The notes below the pieces were generated by a model. It saw only the letters and a list, made by a program, of their open reading frames with translations, did not search any database and was not told the origin of the DNA. This document shows, piece by piece, positions 42,301 to 55,400 of a DNA stretch of 64,000 nucleotides. This stretch comes from Patiria miniata (lineage: Eukaryota > Echinodermata > Asteroidea > Valvatida > Asterinidae): positions 21,022,898 through 21,086,897 of the forward strand of contig NW_024037076.1 of NCBI RefSeq assembly GCF_015706575.1, given 5' to 3'. How positions within the stretch are numbered: position 1 is the stretch's first letter; the number at the start of each line of letters is the position of its first letter. The position numbers were made by a program, and so were the translations under genes.

Positions 42301-45300
42301 CCAGTTGGACACACGGGTGTAGATTTCCACATCTGACTCAAAGTGGTTGTAGAACTTGAGGAAAAAGAAAAGAAATTTGGATCCGAGGTGAAATATTACT
42401 CACAAATGCAAAGGAAATAGTTAAGTACTGGTTTGGTGTTTAATGACATTTCCTGACACACCAACCGACTCCTTCTGTGAATGTGCAACCATTGTAACAT
42501 GCACCGACACTTTAAAGTGTCATAAAATATGAAGGACAACACTCTGATTAATCTTTACAACAACAATTGCAAAGCTCCAATTATGTAAACGAATGTATAA
42601 ATGTCAGTCATGAGTCGCTGGAAAATATCATTAAAGTTCTTCAATAGATATTGTTTTAACCAAACATTATGGAGTTATACGTTTTGGGGAAGGTAATATA
42701 TGTTTGACATCAGGATTATCGAAAAAAATTGTAGTGAACTTTATATGTTTTTGCAATTATAAATGAAAATATACTTACAAATGGGTCTTATTATGGTTTA
42801 TTTATTTTTTATATATACTGCTTTAGAGTGTATTATAATTTACGTTATTTTGTTTTTGTTTTGCGATTTTAACTGTTTCACTGTAGAAAGTAATTTTCAA
42901 ATCCTGCAAAATAATAAATGAATGAAATGAAATTATGAGCAGACTGCCTTACTTGAAGCGGTGATCTGATAGTGACTGTTCTGGAGTCTAGCTGAGCCTC
43001 AATATCCAATACCACTGAGATGACGGTAGCCGAGGGGGTCTTCTTAGATGGAGTCAGGTTATACAAGACCTTACCAGCACGGTATACAGCAATATGTGCT
43101 ACTTCTTGATATCCTTCAATCTATGGGATGAAAAGCAACAAACAGTTACAATATGGAATTTATGCCAATGGCTTGTAAGCTTAGAAGTTAAATTAAGCCT
43201 ATTCCATTCCAAACACTCTGATTTTGTTTTGTAAATGAGAGATCTATTTTATAAGGAAGCATGAAACTGCCTCTTCAACAACGGCATATTAGGTCTTGCA
43301 TTAGTAAGACTGATTCCAAAACTTTACAAAGAAATGGAGTTGTTGCCACAAAATCGTCTCGAGGCTTCAAGCATAATTGAGCTCTTAAGACTGTAGCTCA
43401 GATGCAGTAAAATGACCACTTTTTGGGGAACTTGATTTGAACAATGTCATTTTAGAGCATTTGCATGAGTATAGTTGACTTGCCTAAAGCGACCCGCAAA
43501 GGATGGAAGTATGAACATAACACCGATATCACATACTGGAAAACCATTTTCACAGAATAACATATTTGCTACAGACAGGACGAATTTTTTGTCATAGATG
43601 AGGATAAGGATGCAACTAATTATGTTAAGAAATCAACTATAAACAAAGCTGTAAACAAACAAGTTGTTTACCTGGATGGATATTTCTCTATGGAGATCTG
43701 TTTCTCCTGATTTCAGGATAGATTTCTGCCTCGTGGATGCCATGACAGCAGTTGCTAAGGACAGACCCACTTGGGCGTTGTTCTTCAGGCTGTACTTGCC
43801 CTCAGGTGTGACGCCAGTCGGCATCTGAAGGGAGAAATCAAATCATTTGTTCTCATTACCCAATGTTTTACTCTTTTTGTTTTTGGCATCGGCCTGCCCC
43901 ATCTCCTTCCAATAATCACAGGCTTGGCTCGAAAAGATATACATTTATTATTTATTTGATCGTATTTTTGATACTGTAATTTCATTGGTCTAGAACGGCC
44001 ACGTGTACAGTCCATAAATATAACTCTTTACTTCATATACACGGCGTTGAATATAGATTACCTCATATACACTGCGTTGCATACAATTTACCTTATACAC
44101 TCTGCGTTGAATATAAATTACCTCTGCATTGCAAGTGTGTGTAAGAGTTTGAACGGCACCGTTGGCTTCGTCTATGGTGCAATGCGCCCCTCGGTTGCTA
44201 AAAACACCGTATCCCATATCACAGCAGTCAACAATTGTTAAATATCAAGTGTGACTTGAACATAGCTCATGTCAAATTGGGGACTACTGAAAAGGAAATT
44301 ATTGAAGGCAGCCTAATATTTATTAGCGTACACAGGTACATGTACATGCACATGTTGATGTTTAAGGATCTGAACTAGTATGGCATTGCCTGGCTCAGAG
44401 GATTTCAAAAGTTTAAGGTTTTAAGAGGGGATAAATGTCACATGAATCACCACTGCCTAAGTAACCACTTACATTTCTCATTCTCTGAATATGAACTACC
44501 ATTGGATATAATACAAATATCCTAAATATCACATTTACACTATAAACTCTCTCAAATACAATAAAAAATGTATGATTCATTATGACCATTTCCATTTCTC
44601 AACATCTTCAGCAATGATGCCTGGAAAGTAGCACTTCATTAAACCTACTCTCAAAGGATTTTTCAGAGAATGTCAAAATTTGGCTGAGATATTTAAGTTT
44701 GCAAAGACAGTTATTATAGATAGTTCATAACACGATCACTTTCATCAATTATGGGTTCTTTTCATAGCTTGTTCTGTGCATCCCAAAAGGACTACTGTCA
44801 GCCCAAAAGGCTCCCCACTGCCAAACTGAGAAGGAAGGAAAGAAAAGTAGACCATTGTCCAGGAAAATGTTGCATTTTGAAACGCTGAATTGAAGTACTT
44901 ACAGCGTAGTAACTTCCAGCTTGTACAACCAGCGGCAGGCCGGTGCGGTTGATCACTGTACATGCAGGCACGACTACATCATCTTTGATGGTTGTGTTAG
45001 GATCTGACATAGCCTCACCAAATGCCTGATGATAAAACCATAATAACACAAACAAAAAGGTTTATATATTGAACAACAGAATGACAACTTCTAGTGCAAC
45101 TACACAACTTGGTAAATAGGTATCTACAATCCTGGCCAAAATGGTTAGGTCATGTCCACACAATAAGCATACCCTCCCCGGTCTCCCGGTCCCCCGCTCC
45201 CCCGCTCCCTCGGTCCCCCGCTCCCGCAATGAGAAACATTGGCCGGGGGCCGGGGGATGGGGGCTCAGCGAGTTTTGGTAAAATAAGTGTCAGTTGATGC

Positions 45301-46413
45301 CACATTAATTAAAAAAAGATTTTGGACGCCAAATACGTTTGTGCCTGAAAACTCATATTTACTGTCCAAATCAAAGAAATGACATTTAAAGATTATTAAA
45401 TTCTCGCAAATGACCTGTAAGGGAGACATTTTTTGCTAAAAAATTATACTCAGGGAGACAAGGTAGATTAGGTACTAACATATGAATGTCTCCCTAGTGT
45501 TTCAAGTCCTATTTCTAGGCATCATTTTACCGTCTCAAATAGTGCGAATAGCCTAAATCAATTACTCGTTATGCAAAACCCAAAGTTCTAAAGCTTGGTG
45601 AGAGTAGGTTTAGTTTAGGTAAGGGTTAAGTGTCATTAAAGTTCAGATTTGTTTGTGCAAAAGTCTATGGGAATGTCTCCCAAAGAGACAATTTCTCGTA
45701 ATCTATATTATGTTTATAATTTTACGAAAATCTATCTGACACAAAACTCAAAATATTCTTGGATGACAAGTTGGCTTTGAATCATTTTTTTTTTTACATT
45801 TTGCCTTATTTTAAGACTTATTTCTATTTCCTTTCAAATAGCAGACTAAGTGTTCACCTTGCCCAAGTTGGTCAGCATCTCCAGACATGTCTTGGTCAGG
45901 GTCAATTGAAGCATACTGCTGGAGGATAAGGTGACAGTCATGACAGGAGGGGCAAGGTGGATATTGTCTTCTTCCTCTTCTGCCTCACCGGAGGCTGCTA
46001 CAGATGAGACGTCTAACAGATCATCATTCTTGACAACCTGAAGAAAGAAGCAATGACAGATTATCTTTACAAAACTTGTACATCAATATGACACCTCGCA
46101 AGTCAATTTTAGGGTGAGACTACAGTAACACCCATAATCAGTTACGAATAGCTTTTCCAAAAATTAAAACTGGATCGTTTTATAATTTGGAGTCCACCTT
46201 TATTTCTGTCCCTGTTAAATGTGGCATTTTCTTATTCTGATGCACTCTTTAATGCAGTCATCCTCCAAGAGCGATTATGAATTGCAAATCACCTATCTTA
46301 AAATTAAAGAAAATATGTTTGAAGTTGTTTCTAATACTTGAATGGCAAATAACAAAGCACCAAAGTAACAGGGACAGGAACAATCTCAGACTTTGGACCA
46401 GGCCCATCGCCAA

Positions 46414-46471
<58 letters not shown>

Positions 46472-49400
46472 CGGGGGCCCCCTGACAAGCAACTGCCCCC
46501 CCCCCCCATCGGCAAAAACCATAAGCGTCAAAATTATATATAAGTGTGTTTTTTACTTGTAGTGTGCCCCCCTAGTTTGTACTGTGCCTCCCCCCCCCCC
46601 CAATGCCAGGAGCTGGCGACGGGGCTGTTTTGGACCTTTTCCAACACCTTGCTAATGGGGCAACAATGAATTAAAATCCTTGTCAATTTTGTAAATCATA
46701 CATTCATTATTCAACCTTAACCCTCTCCAACCCTTCAAAATCCAACTGCATGTTTTGTAGGAATCTGTTGGAACATGGTTGGAGTGAGGACTGCACTAGT
46801 AAACTGATCATGCTTTACATGGGGTCAGGCATACCACCAATAATCAGAGTCCAACAGTTTGGGTGTAGAGATGCCATATGGGTGTTGGATTTTGCAAGAG
46901 TGAGGAAGGATTCTAGTACATCACTCACAGGGGTTAGGATTATCTATAATTTAAATTAATGTAAACGTAAACAAACGTAAAAAGCAATCCCTTAATGTGA
47001 TGCTTATTGAAAATTTTCCCATAACATTTGCACATTTTCACCCAACGCAATGTTTTTTTCCAATCAGAAAATCAATCCCTCACATTATTTGGTCCCCAAG
47101 TGCATACGTAGCAACATTATGATATCAGGAATTTCTTCTCTTTGTAATATTTTTAAAAAAAAAAACAACAGTATAAGTTTCAAGGGCTCTTTACTTGCAT
47201 ACATGTGTTTTACCTGTAACATTTCTTACTAAACATGATGACATTATTACAGTTGAGGGTGAGTAACTATTTTTATGTCAACAACTTTTTAATGTGACAT
47301 CATTATTCCTGTATCGGTTGGATTTGTTATTCAATTAGATTTGTTATTCCTCAGATCATAATGGCAAGCAAGTGCAGAGATGGGTGCTGCTCATTATTGA
47401 GATCAAGGTTGTTCTTACCCCTCATTCAAACTTTGCTTTTGCCACATCACATTCACAGTTTGGACTGCCATCGTTCAAAATACTAAGGGAATATTTTTCA
47501 ATTTTTAGCAAAATCTGTTATCAACCACATTTAACATTTATGTAAAGAACTGGCCGGCCATTGAAAAATGCTCTCATAATGTGTAAAAAAAAAAAAGGAA
47601 GGTCAATACATAAAGTCTTTCATAACGGAGGAAGGGGCGAGAGAGAGAAACAAGGGGCAACCTACATCCAGATTGATGTCCCATGCTTTATGCTGGCCAG
47701 GCTCTGCTTCCAAGGGTTCCAGGAGAGGTTCCCAGGCTGAAGCCTTCTCATTGTAGCAGGCTATCTCAGCAGTCATACGGGTCTCAACATGTAACTGCAA
47801 AAAGAACAGAAAGGGTACACGAATGATGTCAAATAAAACACATATGCTTTCCGAAGAAATCTTTCACATTGAACTTTTCCTTGGAATCTGACGTGATTGA
47901 GGGTCTACTCTTCAAACAAAATATCTGAAACTGTGGTTTAGACAAAGCAAGTTAATAAACCCACCTTAGATGACCAATCCTTCACCACTGCCTCCATGCT
48001 AGCATCCACTGTCAGCATGGGTACTGTACGTCTGCCTACGCTAGCTTCAAGCTTGATGATGATACTATTGATAGTTGCAACCAGTTCTTCTCCCTTAGGC
48101 TGCTCTACTGCACCCACTACTGCCTCCTCAAGCAACGTGGTCACATCTACTCCCTCTGTGGATTCATGAGCAAATATAGGAGTAGTGGTGGCATTCAAAT
48201 CAGGACATTTTAAAATTCTGTTTGACTTCCACTATTTGGTTTGGATTTTGGTAACCGTATATTCAAAACTACCCTTTTTGTGACACAAGATAAAATGAAA
48301 TCAACTGCGGAACATCCATTAACTGCCTCCATGGTCTCTGACTGGAATCAAATCCACTCGCTAGCAGTCTTTTTTGTTTATGAATAGCCTGCCCCTTGAC
48401 TGATCAGCGAATTCCAACCTATTGTTTTTGTAAAGGCCCAGTGGTCATTGGATCCCGCAAACTATACCGTAACCTTTTGTTGGCATGACTGTGAGCTGAA
48501 TGGGATCTTCCGGCGAAATCAAACAATCATCATTCAGTTTGAAAAAAATTAGGATAACCAGATTTTGAAATCTTCAATTTTTACCACCACTGTAGGAGTG
48601 TCAACCTTTGAGTTTACTCATGGTAAGAACTCTTTCAGTCTTGAACTCAGGATATCCTGGAGGAATTTTGCAACAATAAACCAGCCCAGTGATAGTTGGA
48701 AACACCTTTTTAAATACTACATCGAGCCCAAACCCTCATGGGTGCACATTATGAAGGTACATTTGTACATGCAAATGACTTTTCCAGCATGACACATCCA
48801 GGACTCAGGTACGACCCGTCACCTATATGGGTTTTATGCAAGACAAATTTAAGAGCTGCACTTCAGTTTTATTTTGTCTCGTTTTCTGGCACTTATGGGT
48901 ACAAACCATTAAACAGGTCAGAGGAAAGGCATCGGCTATAAATTACTAGCCACAAAAATCAATCCATACCATAAAACTATAACTTTAGCTATGTGGTATG
49001 GACCCCTTGCATAAACATGATGGTGTTTGTTACCACTCATGCAAGCTCCGTGTGCAGGAACATTGCGTGCCTGCATTGATAAAGGTGAATGTGTGGGCGT
49101 ATGGCAGCAATGCATTCCAAAGGCCTACCTTGATCTCTGTTTGTGACCATTGAGAGGGGTAATTGTGCATGGAGTTCATATGGAATTGTAGAAGATACAT
49201 TGAATGTGAACAAACTTCTGTCAATACAAGTAGCAAAACTAGGCCAATAAACACAAAGCTACAAATGCCAATGATCCCACTCATGCCACCGTTCAAACTG
49301 ATGGCACTAGCAACATTTTCTGGAGCATTATATGAAGACAAGCATCAGCACCAAGAAAGTGGGATTTTTCACACAAAATGTGATTTACAACAGATAGTAG

Positions 49401-52400
49401 GAAGTCCTGCCAAAACTTATGGACCAAGACATAAGTCCAGCCTGTTTTGTAAGGCACAGTTTTAAAAGGACGACTACGGTTCAACTCATACTGACTCCTG
49501 TTTCACGGACGAAACCATGATAACTGATAGCCATCAGTGTTACTCTTACTTTCTTCTTTCAGGAACCAGAAATTACAGTCTGCGATCTTCTTGGCATCCC
49601 ACAAGTCAGCCGGAACAATGGCTTTACTACGTTTCTCCTCAGCTGTTTCCGTCTGAGTGTAAGAATTCAACAATTCAGAAACTAAGAATTGGTGATTAAT
49701 CACTGTGATATTCTCTTTTGAATTTTTTTAAATTTTCAATTCTAAAACATTATATGTATGCAAAAGCAACAGATGATATGGGATTCCCTTATATAAATGA
49801 AGTTCAGCTTTGGAGGAGAATCATATAGTGTGTGTACAATAGAGACATACAATTAAAATTTTCCACTTTAATGGAAGCATAATGAACATTTAATGGAGGT
49901 TGGTCACGTATTTTCTGATGAAATTAGTCAGCCATTTCAAACTGAAAACATGAATACATTATGAAACACGAAAAAGTCACTGTTTTGACAGCAGCATTCT
50001 AATATTTGATTTAGTGTTTTCTAAAACAGACATTTTCAAAAAGGAAAACCTAGCTGTAAGCGGGCCATTTGCATTTTATGGTTTCTTCCAATTAGGGATG
50101 GGACGGATAACAAGATATCCGATACACAACCAAAAATGGTGGGCACCTGGTTCCATTTCTTCAGTTACCCAAAACGTCTTTGCTGCATTTATAAAATGCT
50201 TCCACACAAAAGGATTCTTTGTTTCAAGTCAAGTTGGCAACCATTTCAGATTATGGCTGAAAGTAGTTACATCCTTTTCTTTGATCCTAATTATATACAA
50301 TCCCTGACACCCAATGTGGACTTGACTATGTATCATTTACTAAGTGTTTTGTTATAGACTAATGCGGCGAAAGAAATTAGAAAGCATTACTGAGGTGGAA
50401 CCACATATGTACGCATGTTTCACAAGTTCTTTAAGTCGAGACGTGTGCACCTCTTGGTAACCCTATTGGTCAAGTGCGTGTGTACCACCTGCACCCGAAC
50501 ATGTCAGAATATAAAGATCAGTGGATCCACCTAAGTAACGGCTGGTTGCCAAATTAGTCCACAGATCACCTCAAATGCATTTGTTGTTAGTTTTCTGCAG
50601 GTACCCGGCCACAGGCGACAAGTAACCGGTTTCACAAATACCTTTTAAAACACCCTTATTTTTAATTATTCCAGGAATGGCCTAGATAAAACGGTACCTT
50701 TGGAGGAGTGAGCGTCTGACTGACGGAGCTCAAGACTTTGATGACCTCGGGACTGATGTTCAGAGCCAGCTGTTCAATCAGCAGGCTGATATGTTGACCT
50801 TTGCCGTCTGGGGTGTTCAGGTTGAAGTCAACGTTACATGGAACCAGCACCTGCTCAGGAATAGTATCAATGAATTAATTGACGGAGACTATACATAGAA
50901 GATTAGCTTTGAACTTGGTACTCTTAAACTTTCCGCTTTTCCACTCTGATTGCTTCAAATGTAGGTTTTTTTCAGTAGGCCATATGGGACATTTACTAAT
51001 TAATTTAGACTGTTGGCTTTAACATCCAAATCCGAAACCTGTCATTAGATTATACAGTGTAGAAGGCCCAACAACTGACTGCTTTGCCCATCCTGTGGTT
51101 TGAATCCTGGCAGCAGTCACTGACAAATAAAAATAAGACCTTCATGTATCAAGATACGATCCAAGACAGTTGGCAAAGTCAGTGTGAAAACAAACATTGG
51201 AGGCACTGATTTTTCCAGTTTCAGAATAAATAAAACTTAACAAAATCAAATCCATAAAAAAATAATTGAAAAAAATGAGTTTGTCACTTCCAAGCATTAC
51301 CCGGATGTTTAATTCCTTTTAAGAGTTTGTGTACATTATATTGTTGATGGTGTGTATTTACAGAAGGGATATATTAAATTGTCTATGTTCATGAATTTGC
51401 TTGGTTGTTAAGTTGTACCTCAGTCTCTCTGCATGTGTTGTATTGCCTATTTGTGCACTGGTTACTTTACCTTGGTCATTTTGCCTTTGCGTTGGTCTTC
51501 CAGGTAAGGGCAAGCATTGATACGCAACTGTTGCAATCCTCCTTTGATGGACATGGTCTTTCCTGATATTGTCATGTTCACCTCTCCCAGAGTCTGTAAA
51601 GTATAAGACACAATTTTTACTTTGATGTTGATTCTTCTGAGGGAAACTGATGCTAAATCTAGCTAAATTCAGAGGTGAAGTCTGAATGGCAATGTTATAG
51701 ATTCACTCAACAGGTGAGATTGAAATTGGAATAAAGAGATATCACATGCAAATTTGAATTAAGATATCTGATATGATTATTGCAGTTCTATATAAAGATG
51801 ATTGAAATGAAAACGATGACAATGACATGAAATCAAATCCACTTGAACCACTGCAATAAGAGATGAACAGTAAACTCTCATTAAGTCAACTCTTTAAGGA
51901 ATTGATAAAAAATTGGAGGTATCCTGAGTTTGAGTTAAGCAAAGTTCTTAATTTTTCTACAGTCATGTCATCTACACGTACATGTATGTACATGAATGGC
52001 TTCACCGTAACTCACTATGAAACCTTATCGTCAATGTACACAATCCTGTAGCATTCTCATTTTAATATGCACCTGAGTGTGGGTCTACCATGGCACTCAC
52101 GTGTCCTTCCTCTCCCTTTCTTTTTCAAATGTGAAAGGGGAGGACGTACTTGTGGAGGGAAGACATAGGATTTCTTGACGACCGCAACAGACCTACCTTC
52201 AGAACCAAAGCATTAGTGTCCTTCTTGGAAGAGTCTGCTACTAGCACAATCTCAGGGTTATCCAGCAGGGCCTTGATGGTGATCACCCCTTGCTGGGGAG
52301 CATCCGGGTCCTCTGGGGTACCTGTCGGGGTGTTTGTGGGGGTTTGTGTCGCCGTCTTGATGGGTTTCTTTTTCTCCTCCGTCTTGGCCACTGCACTCTC

Positions 52401-55400
52401 TTCCAAGCCTTTGGTGAAGATCTCGGCTACAGTCATCAAGAACTCGGCACAGACACAGGCATGGAAGTTCCTGACTGATGCCTCAACTATTCCAACAACA
52501 CAAATACAAAACTTGTAAGGCACAATTGGGATAATTGGATGATAAACAAATGGCTGTTGTCTCGAATATCATTTAAGCAAGGTGAGTTGACTGTTTGGAT
52601 GAATGCCAGAGCTTCTCTCCTACGAGCTTGATTTGACTGCCTCATTGAACTCATTTCAAACTAATTCTTTTTGTCCAATAGGACATTGTCGTTCTCTGAA
52701 GAATGGTTGGCACTGTTGAAGTGTGCGTACAAGGCCAAGTCCCCACATCCTGAACTAGCCCTCCATATGCTGATACATACTTTCCGTTTAGCAAATGCCT
52801 CACGACTTTGTGGGGCCCACAATACCTTTCACATCATGTATGCATACACATATGGTTAGTTATCGTTACCAATATAAATAAAAGCTGTAATCCAAAACGG
52901 CAGCCTCCAATGAAAGTTTTGTATCTGCGGTTAATTTTGCTTTGAGACACAGACAAATGGCGCATGTATGTTCAGCAATTCATCCTCTTTCAATCAAATC
53001 ATAAATTATTAAATAACATCAAAAGAGAGGATAAAAATCGACAATTTACTATGCGTTTCACAGTGACACGTTGTGCAAGACAATCTGTGCAGTGTAGTGG
53101 ATAGCGAGTTGTGAATAACTCACAAGATCACGCAAACTGATGACCTCTCCGGTGCGCCAAGCATATCTGTTCACCTGCAAATTTCCTCTTATAATATATC
53201 TAGTCCTAGTCTACCTGCCCGGATGACAGGGAACATACATAAGCATTCATCTACTCACTGTTTTTGTCCTGGTTGGCTTTCTGCTCAAACTTGACCGAGA
53301 TTGTTTCCATGTCATCAGAATCATCGCCATGGGAACCAAGCATCCTGTGGAAGGGAAACAAACAAGCAAACAATTGTTTTATCATTTCCACAATCTGGTC
53401 CTAAATTGTGGATTAATTACAAATTTTCCAAAACATTTAAAGGAAACCTGAATTACACAAAAGGGACAGGCTTCGTTCATGCGACCTTCGTTTGAGCTCA
53501 ACATATATAGCACAAATATTTATCGATTTTTCAAACCTTTTTAATTTACGAAACCTTAGAAGCACAGCAGCACTTGATTACATTCGGGGTATACGTAGTT
53601 AAGTTTTTACGTTTTCAATGACTGCCCCCTATTATGTCAATCATTGCAGATTTATTGTGTCAATCACTCCAGTCTACAACTGCAGACATAATGAGCAGGG
53701 GTCAGCCTTTGTGAAACGGCCAACGTTTAAACAGTTATTAAAATTGTTTTATGTTTGCAAAATTAAAACACAAAGTCACATCCTTACTAAGTATTTACAC
53801 CATGTTGATTGGGCATATGAGTGTTTGGATATATACCCGACACAGGTAGACAAGAAATGTACAAATATTTGCAAAAGAACTCAAAAATGTATCTGAGTCT
53901 TTTTGTATCAAATACTTGTACATTTTCAAGAAATCTTTTCAGCAGACCTATTGAGATTTCTACCCATCATCAAAAGTCCAAGTATTACATACATGTACTA
54001 GTTTTGTTTTTAACTCTTGGTAACATTTTCTTGCACCCACCTTGTGATACCATCGCCTCTACCAGGCCTGATGTCATCCAGGAGTATCTTAGCCAGTTTA
54101 GCAGCGGCCGTGATAGCCTGGTTGGACTGAATGCTGGCCTTGACTCCAAGCTGACAGATGGCAAAACAGCCCAATGCTTCATGGGCTACCCGCTCCTGAC
54201 GTCCCTCGTTTGCACGCTACAATAGGTCAATGTTATAATGGCATAAAAATGGAGATATTTTGTCACACTTACATGACTTAAGGTTTGAAGGAGTGCATGT
54301 GCAATGGTTTTTCTTCAGTTGCTTATTACTCAGCGTTCAAAGAAGTATATTATGTGAAAACAAGTAAAATTAAAAAGAAGTTTGGCAATGCAAATGCAAT
54401 CACTCAAAACACTGAACTGAATACTACAGACACTGTTTTTTGTTGGTTTTCTTCACACAAATGTTCCCTTGAAGAACACTGACCACTTAGAAACAGAAAA
54501 AACAATTCTATTCTTCCCCCTGCACATGAAAACCAAATTTTGCTTTACATCCCACACTTCTAAATAGCTTCACCGACTTTGTCCATCAATGAGTTACTAC
54601 AGAACTTTCATTCACACATTGGGGAATTACGAGGAACTTTAAAACAATGTCAGCTTAAGACAAAGTTAAGGTTGGACAAACTTTCCCGTAAGGCCGAGGA
54701 AAAGTGAAAATGATTCGTTTTGCACCGTGCTGGGCAAAATGCATTACACTGCAGCATGCAACTGCTTATTTTAAGCATGGCACTTTCATTTTACTCACTG
54801 TGTATCGCACATGTGAGTTCCAACGTGGTGTGTCATTTTTTCATTGTGGGGGATTCTTAATTTTACTTCAGTCAGCATGGTGAGAGCACCACCCTTAGAT
54901 ATGCCTGGTGAAACTGGTTATGATTCAACCTACCAGGTCTAGTTTCCCGGTATACAGGGAGGCACAGATCCCTTCCAGTTCAAAGTCAACACAGATCTGT
55001 TCCCATGGCTCCTCAGTTGTCTCTGATGGTGGGGGTTCTGACTGGGACTCCTTTGTCTTCTCTGTGTGAGTCAAACACACACGCAGGGGAAAATAACAAG
55101 TCAGAAATACCCGAGACAGTTTACCCATTCCTGTTGGTCGAGAGCCTGTCATGTGTGTGGTTTTAAACCACCAATAAAAACACTGCTGCATTCTGCGCCA
55201 CTCTGCTTGCCCGCCAATTTCCAAATAAGGAGATATTAAGTGCAATGTGCACGAGGCACATACCACAGACATGGCTGGAGGGGTGTTTCACAAAACCTGA
55301 AGTAAAACTGTTGAGCAAAATCGTTGGAAATCTGTGACTTTTGGGCTTCTTTTGACTTTTTTGACTGAAAGGTATTGATGAATGGGAATAAATTATGTGC

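Noticed and set aside
46258-46531. Open frames encoding long poly-Pro or poly-Gly
   Set aside because: They are produced entirely by the 58-nt G run and have no coding context.
52150-52518. 122-codon plus-strand open frame
   Set aside because: It is the antisense of VPS13A exon 10, whose minus-strand reading matches the family.
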